A stretch of 64,000 nucleotides of DNA from an uncultured Lachnospiraceae bacterium (GTDB taxonomy: Bacteria > Bacillota > Clostridia > Lachnospirales > Lachnospiraceae). The stretch covers positions 1-64,000 of the forward strand of contig CAJUGJ010000015.1 in assembly GCA_910586015.1 (NCBI GenBank), given 5' to 3'. Position numbers and translations under genes: made by a program. The notes under the pieces are model-generated. The model searched no databases. It saw nothing but the letters and a program-made list of their open reading frames with translations, and was not told the DNA's origin. Shown here one piece after another: positions 60,617 to 64,000 of this stretch (positions are counted from its first letter, which is position 1; every line of letters starts with the position of its first letter).

Positions 60617-61497
60617 CTATTTCATATTAAAAAGTAATTTTTCTATACTGTCTACACTAAAATAGAATTTTTCATCTTCTATTTTATAAGTAATTTGATC
60701 CGATGTATAGGTATTATCTTCATTTTTCTGATCTGTTTCTGGATCAAGATTATAACTATCTGCCATACCAGAAAGAGAATTTTTCTTACTATATAAAAGT
60801 GTCTTACTATCCTTTAGAAAATGAAATCCATAGCTTGCTATATCAGATTCACTGATCCAACCTAAGCGGTCAGGATAGGATAATAGGATAATATGATAAA
60901 AGTTAAAACATCATTATCCTTAATATCAAAATCAAAATATTCCCAGTCCTTGATATGGGCAATTTTTATTTGTATTTGGGCTTTTCCTAACATTTCAGGT
61001 ATAAAAATAATATCGTGATACTCAGACTCTTCGTCCCATTCTACCGATATTACTTTGTCATTGCTACTTTCTATATAAACTAGAGTTTCATCTTTTAATA
61101 ATTTTTTAGTCTCAATTCGTGCAAGTTCATACTCGTCAGGATAACATCTAATAAAAGTATTCTCACAAGAAAGTCTTGATTTGACTTTTATTTTGCAGGT
61201 AAGTCTTATCGGATTTTCACCTGAACCAATAATTGCAGTAATTGTACAACTTCCAGCACCTTTGGCAGTCACTTTACCTCTTTTTGATACAGTAGCAACT
61301 TTTTTATTACTGCTTTTCCAAAGAATATATTGTTTTGTTCCGCTAACCTTTAGAGTATATGTATCATTGATATATAAAGTTTTCTTTGTAGTATTTATAC
61401 TTATCTTGTCAGTAGCCGCCTGTATAGAAATGCCAACAGTAGATATCAAAAACAGACTTATAAAAAACATGAAAGCGATTCGTTTCGTATATTTCAT
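60617..61497 (-). pseudogene. Secreted Ig-like (Big_2) protein split by an 8-bp tandem duplication
   Basis: The reading frame from 61497 gives 211 residues: a signal peptide (residues 1-28, ending VGISIQAA), a bacterial Ig-like Big_2 domain (residues 30-110, KVATVSKRGKVTAKGAGSCTITAI) and a second beta-rich region, stopping at 60862. Beyond this, another frame stays open to 60617 for about 80 codons (DRLGWISESDIASYGFHFLKD to SIEKLLFNMK). The two frames join exactly if one of two tandem copies of GGATAATA (60878-60893) is removed, giving 290 residues. So the gene is either broken or in an off/short phase that slippage could reverse. Binding partner unknown. Confidence 0.75.
60878..60893. repeat. 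8-bp tandem duplication causing a frameshift
   Basis: GGATAATA occurs twice in direct tandem (60878-60885 and 60886-60893), preceded by a partial copy GGATA at 60873-60877. Eight bases are not a multiple of three, so gain or loss of one unit switches the frame of the Ig-like gene. Confidence 0.9.
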
Positions 61498-61629
61498 ATA
61501 TAATTTCTACCTTTCTAAATATTACTTTATATTTCTTTGTATTGGTAAAATAAAGTTTAATTTTATACTTGCTTTTTTATTTTATTTATGGTAAGATAAA
61601 AAGCGGTTAAGAAATCAATCCGTTTTTAT

Positions 61630-61702
61630 GCTGCCGTGGCTCAGTCGGTAGAGCGTCGCATTGGTAGTGCGGAGGTCACGGGTTCGATTCCCGTCGGCAG
61701 CT
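61630..61702 (+). tRNA. tRNA-Thr (anticodon GGT)
   Basis: A full cloverleaf can be drawn: 7-bp acceptor stem (GCTGCCG with CGGCAGC), D arm GCTC...GAGC, anticodon stem TCGCA/TGCGG with loop TTGGTAG giving anticodon GGT, and T arm ACGGG-TTCGATT-CCCGT. CCA is not encoded; the discriminator is T. Confidence 0.96.
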
Positions 61703-61847
61703 TTTTATTTTGGCAATTATCTAATTTTTATCTTAGTTTATTCTAATTTATTATTTCCGTTTTATTTCGATACTTTTCCGTTTTATTCAAAAGTCTACAA
61801 TCTATTTTTAACTGCATATACTGTTATAAAAAACGGAGGGTTTTATA

Positions 61848-62327
61848 ATGCCTACTTCTCAGTTTCAACCCGTTTATGGAGTTATTCAATCGATACGACA
61901 AGTACAAGGACAATGTTGCCAACAAATGGTTACTGTTGCTACCCAAAATGGGATTGTTATGTTGACTATTTCTTCTAATACATTTGTTGTAGATAATGTT
62001 CCTTTACGTTCTGGACTTCCAATTTTCGCATTTTACGACGGAAATGCTCCTGTTCCATTAATCTTTCCTCCTCAATATCAAGCAGTAGTAATTGGTAGAA
62101 GAATGAGAAACGAAAGTGTTATGCTTGACTTTTTTGGTTCGGATCTGTTAAATAATGATGGAACACTCCGATTAAATCTTGGTTCTTCTACAGAAGTTAT
62201 AAATTCCAATGGTCAAAGAGTTTCCTGTAATTTAGGAGGTCAACTATTATTAGTATACTATAGTACAACCACAAGAAGTATTCCTGCACAGACAACACCA
62301 AGAAAAGTGATTGTAATTTGTAGATAA
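61848..62327 (+). CDS. Small beta-rich protein with internal duplication, unknown
   Basis: A 159-residue protein without signal peptide. Two halves appear related: LTISSNTFVVDNVPLRSGLP...PPQYQAVVI (residues 39-85) and LNLGSSTEVINSNGQRVSCN...TPRKVIVI (residues 107-157). The pattern suggests two small beta-barrel (OB-like) domains. Two adjacent cysteines (QCCQQ) lie near residue 23. CGGAGG is 7 nt before the ATG; a longer ATG frame at 61661 in another phase overlaps the tRNA and is rejected. No family recognised; spore-associated roles are possible given the setting. Confidence 0.7.
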   Translation: MPTSQFQPVYGVIQSIRQVQGQCCQQMVTVATQNGIVMLTISSNTFVVDNVPLRSGLPIFAFYDGNAPVPLIFPPQYQAVVIGRRMRNESVMLDFFGSDLLNNDGTLRLNLGSSTEVINSNGQRVSCNLGGQLLLVYYSTTTRSIPAQTTPRKVIVICR

Positions 62328-62343
62328 TCTTTTTTATAAAACT

Positions 62344-62377
62344 GCTGCAAAATAAATTTTTATTTTTGTTTTGCAGC
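62344..62377 (+). terminator. Terminator of the duplicated small protein gene
   Basis: GCTGCAAAA (62344-62352) pairs with TTTTGCAGC (62369-62377), followed by a run of seven T on the plus strand. Confidence 0.8.
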
Positions 62378-62421
62378 TAATTTTTTTAAGAACAGAAAGA
62401 AATCCATAAAATGGTCATGTT

Positions 62422-62991
62422 TTAGTCCATTATCTTACAATATATTTCTAGCTTACGTTTGATTCTTTGTAGTGCATTATCAACGGTCTTCGGTTTTTTT
62501 CTAAGAACTTTTGCTATTTGTATATAATTCATTTCTTTTAGATACAGTTGAAGTACCTGTTGTTCTAATGGGCTAAGAAGTGTGCTTAACTGTTGTTTCA
62601 TTCTGGCAATCGTTTCTTTATCAATAAATGTTTCCTCTGGACTGGGATTGATAGCAGATGTAAGGGTATCCATAGACAAATAGTCATTTAATGGTTGATT
62701 CTTTTTTGTATTGGAACGTTTAATAGCAGAATACATCTGTCTGGAAATACAAAGTTCAGCAAAGGAATAAAAAGTTACTCCCCTCTCTTTTTTAAAATTC
62801 AAAATTGCTTTATATAATCCAATCATTCCTTCTTGAACCAAATCCTCTTTATCTGCCCCGATTAAATATAGTGTCTTTGTTTTGCTATAAACCAGAGTTT
62901 TGTATCGATTCATTAAATAATCGAGTGCTTCCTTTTCTCCTGCCTGAATTTTAGTTAGAATCTCTTCATCATTCCAACCATCATATCCCAT
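62422..62991 (-). CDS. sigH: RNA polymerase sigma factor SigH-type
   Basis: A 189-residue sigma-70-family protein. Region 2 shows YLIGADKEDLVQEGMIGLYKAILNF and GVTFYSFAELCISRQMYSAIK; region 4 is LSPLEQQVLQLYLKEMNYIQIAKVL. It is at the classic SigH locus (after rlmB and rae1). SigH directs early sporulation and stationary-phase genes. The start at 62991 is chosen because AGGAG is 7 nt upstream; an ATG at 63021 overlaps the rae1 stop (ATGA) but its binding site is weak, so both are possible. Confidence 0.88.
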   Translation of the reverse strand: MGYDGWNDEEILTKIQAGEKEALDYLMNRYKTLVYSKTKTLYLIGADKEDLVQEGMIGLYKAILNFKKERGVTFYSFAELCISRQMYSAIKRSNTKKNQPLNDYLSMDTLTSAINPSPEETFIDKETIARMKQQLSTLLSPLEQQVLQLYLKEMNYIQIAKVLRKKPKTVDNALQRIKRKLEIYCKIMD

Positions 62992-63017
62992 TCTAATACT
63001 CCTCTGCCTTTCTGAAC

Positions 63018-63620
63018 TCATTTCTTTTTTTTCTTCTTTGGCTTTTGACTTTGTTGTTGCTGTTTTTCATTTATCTTTTTCATTTCTTCTGGTTCTAAAG
63101 TTTCCTGTAAACGAAGTTGTCGTAAAAATTCCGCTTGTTTTGGATCAAGATTATCTAATAGACTATTTCTGCTGTTCTGGATTTTTATACTCTGTTGTGC
63201 TTTTTTTATTTCCTTTTCTGCTTCTTTTACCTCTCGTCGTAATTCTGGTGCTGACATTCGAACTGCACCTTTTGCTAAAATGATCATCTGTTCTAATCCA
63301 TCTGATGTGGCTACTCGAATCTGATAATCTAATGCCATTTGATAAGAAACTGCCTCTATAAACTGATCTGCAGTCTGAGCTTCCTTCGTATAGACAATAT
63401 CAATATTATGATAATGGATTACTGTTCCTAGATTTCCCTTTGATTTATAACCGTCAAAGACCAAAATCACTTCATTTTTTCGAAACCCCTGATAATTGCA
63501 TAAGATATCCGCCAGACGAATTCTTGCTGATTCTAAACTTCCTTCTTTTACAATCTTTTTAAGTTCAGGCCATGAAAAAATAATATTATATCCATCCACC
63601 AGCAAAAACTCCTGTGCCAT
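63018..63620 (-). CDS. rae1: NYN-domain endoribonuclease, Rae1/YacP family
   Basis: A 200-residue protein. The PIN/NYN domain shows acidic residues in LLVDGYNIIFSWPEL (Asp near residue 9), EVILVFDGYKSKGN (near residue 76) and VATSDGLEQMI (near residue 128). Rae1 of Bacillus cleaves mRNA in the ribosome A site. The C-terminal tail is very basic (KPKKKKKK). It follows rlmB by 6 bp and shares its stop with a possible start of the sigma gene. Confidence 0.87.
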   Translation of the reverse strand: MAQEFLLVDGYNIIFSWPELKKIVKEGSLESARIRLADILCNYQGFRKNEVILVFDGYKSKGNLGTVIHYHNIDIVYTKEAQTADQFIEAVSYQMALDYQIRVATSDGLEQMIILAKGAVRMSAPELRREVKEAEKEIKKAQQSIKIQNSRNSLLDNLDPKQAEFLRQLRLQETLEPEEMKKINEKQQQQSQKPKKKKKK

Positions 63621-63626
63621 GCTGAT

Positions 63627-64000
63627 CTATTCCTTTTTTGTCAGTCGTTGTCGAACAATCTCATAGGAAAGAACCCCCATTGCAACAGAAGCATTTAAGG
63701 AATCAATCGCTCCAAACATTGGAATTTTAGTTCTAAAATCACACGCCTGTTGTACAATCCGACTAACTCCTTCTCCTTCCCCTCCAATCACAAGACCAAT
63801 TGGTCCTGTTAAATCCTGCTTATACATGATTTCCCCTTCCATATCTGCACAGGCAAACCAAATTCCACATTTTTTTAATTCTTCTATTGTAGCAACCAGA
63901 TTTGTCACTTTTGCCACGGGAACATAATGAACAGCACCTGCAGATGCTTTTACTGCTGTTGCTGTCAGTCCAGCAGCACGCCGCTTTGGTATAATAACTC
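63627..64000 (-). CDS. rlmB: 23S rRNA (guanosine-2'-O-)-methyltransferase RlmB, 5' end beyond window
   Basis: The frame is open from the window edge to 63627, at least 124 residues of a longer protein. It shows VIIPKRRAAGLTATAVKASA at the edge, then GPIGLVIGGEGEGVSR and IPMFGAIDSLNASVAMGVL, the SpoU trefoil-knot SAM site. It methylates a guanosine of 23S rRNA. It forms the conserved rlmB-rae1-sigH order. Confidence 0.95.
   Translation of the reverse strand, partial: VIIPKRRAAGLTATAVKASAGAVHYVPVAKVTNLVATIEELKKCGIWFACADMEGEIMYKQDLTGPIGLVIGGEGEGVSRIVQQACDFRTKIPMFGAIDSLNASVAMGVLSYEIVRQRLTKKE

Noticed and set aside
61181..61594. Plus-strand ORF of 137 codons
   Set aside because: It is complementary to the Ig-like gene and to its promoter region; no binding site seen.
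61661..61978. Plus-strand ORF of 105 codons
   Set aside because: It begins inside the tRNA-Thr gene and overlaps the well-supported gene at 61848 in another frame.

Overview
The window reads as chromosome from a low-GC, spore-forming Gram-positive of the Clostridia, most like a Lachnospiraceae gut anaerobe. The reasons are strong AT bias, AGGAGG ribosome binding sites, A/T-rich hairpin terminators, a CIRCE-controlled groESL operon, spore and cell-wall lytic enzymes (SleB-like, LysM-GH18), a SigH-type sigma factor in the rlmB-rae1-sigH cluster, and several proteins of Clostridia-restricted DUF families. No phage, transposase, CRISPR array or rRNA was seen. Genus cannot be assigned from the sequence alone. 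Most genes lie on the minus strand.

Region 1 (1-11.6 kb): a phosphotransferase (APH fold) with a tiny upstream ORF and a decayed ORF downstream; asnA with an ArsR-type regulator; a zinc-phospholipase-C-like protein with a TauE/SafE permease; a secreted M3 peptidase with two LysM domains; glycogen debranching enzyme, Hsp33 and a methyltransferase in one tight run. Region 2 (11.6-20.7 kb): two fused ATPase-FtsX exporters beside a two-component system with an unusually large membrane kinase, then DedA and a flavin-binding protein. Region 3 (20.7-32.1 kb): a PurF-like protein that lacks the glutaminase cysteine, an orphan FliK-like protein, a DUF1461/Lit-like membrane protein, a degenerate arylsulfotransferase-like lipoprotein, a muramoyl amidase, guaB with a strong promoter and structured leader, and groESL with CIRCE.

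Region 4 (32.2-50.2 kb) is the metabolic centrepiece. A probable ten-gene operon runs leftward from a strong promoter at about 47.98 kb: a 999-residue binding protein, a permease pair, an NHL-propeller/Yip1 membrane protein, a DUF5696 surface protein, a second permease pair, a second binding lipoprotein, a GH43 arabinanase-like enzyme and L-arabinose isomerase. It has no transporter ATPase, so a shared MsmX-type ATPase encoded elsewhere is expected. A divergent ArsR-type regulator with a long C-terminal domain, paralogous to the one beside asnA, and a second GH43 enzyme flank it. The whole reads as an uptake and breakdown system for arabinose-containing oligosaccharides.

Region 5 (50.2-64 kb): small conserved proteins (DUF6062, DUF2225), glnS, a SleB-like hydrolase with a structured leader, a DUF3810 protein, an oligoendopeptidase F whose full frame seems to begin at an AUA codon, a LysM-GH18 spore-lytic enzyme, an XRE regulator with membrane segments, an Ig-like protein broken by an 8-bp tandem duplication, tRNA-Thr(GGT), an internally duplicated small protein, and sigH-rae1-rlmB, the last cut by the window edge.

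Most notable for follow-up: the dual-transporter arabinan operon with its two membrane/surface proteins of unknown role, the two ArsR paralogs with a shared uncharacterised C-terminal domain, the AUA start of pepF, the 8-bp duplication frameshift, and the Cys-less PurF homolog.
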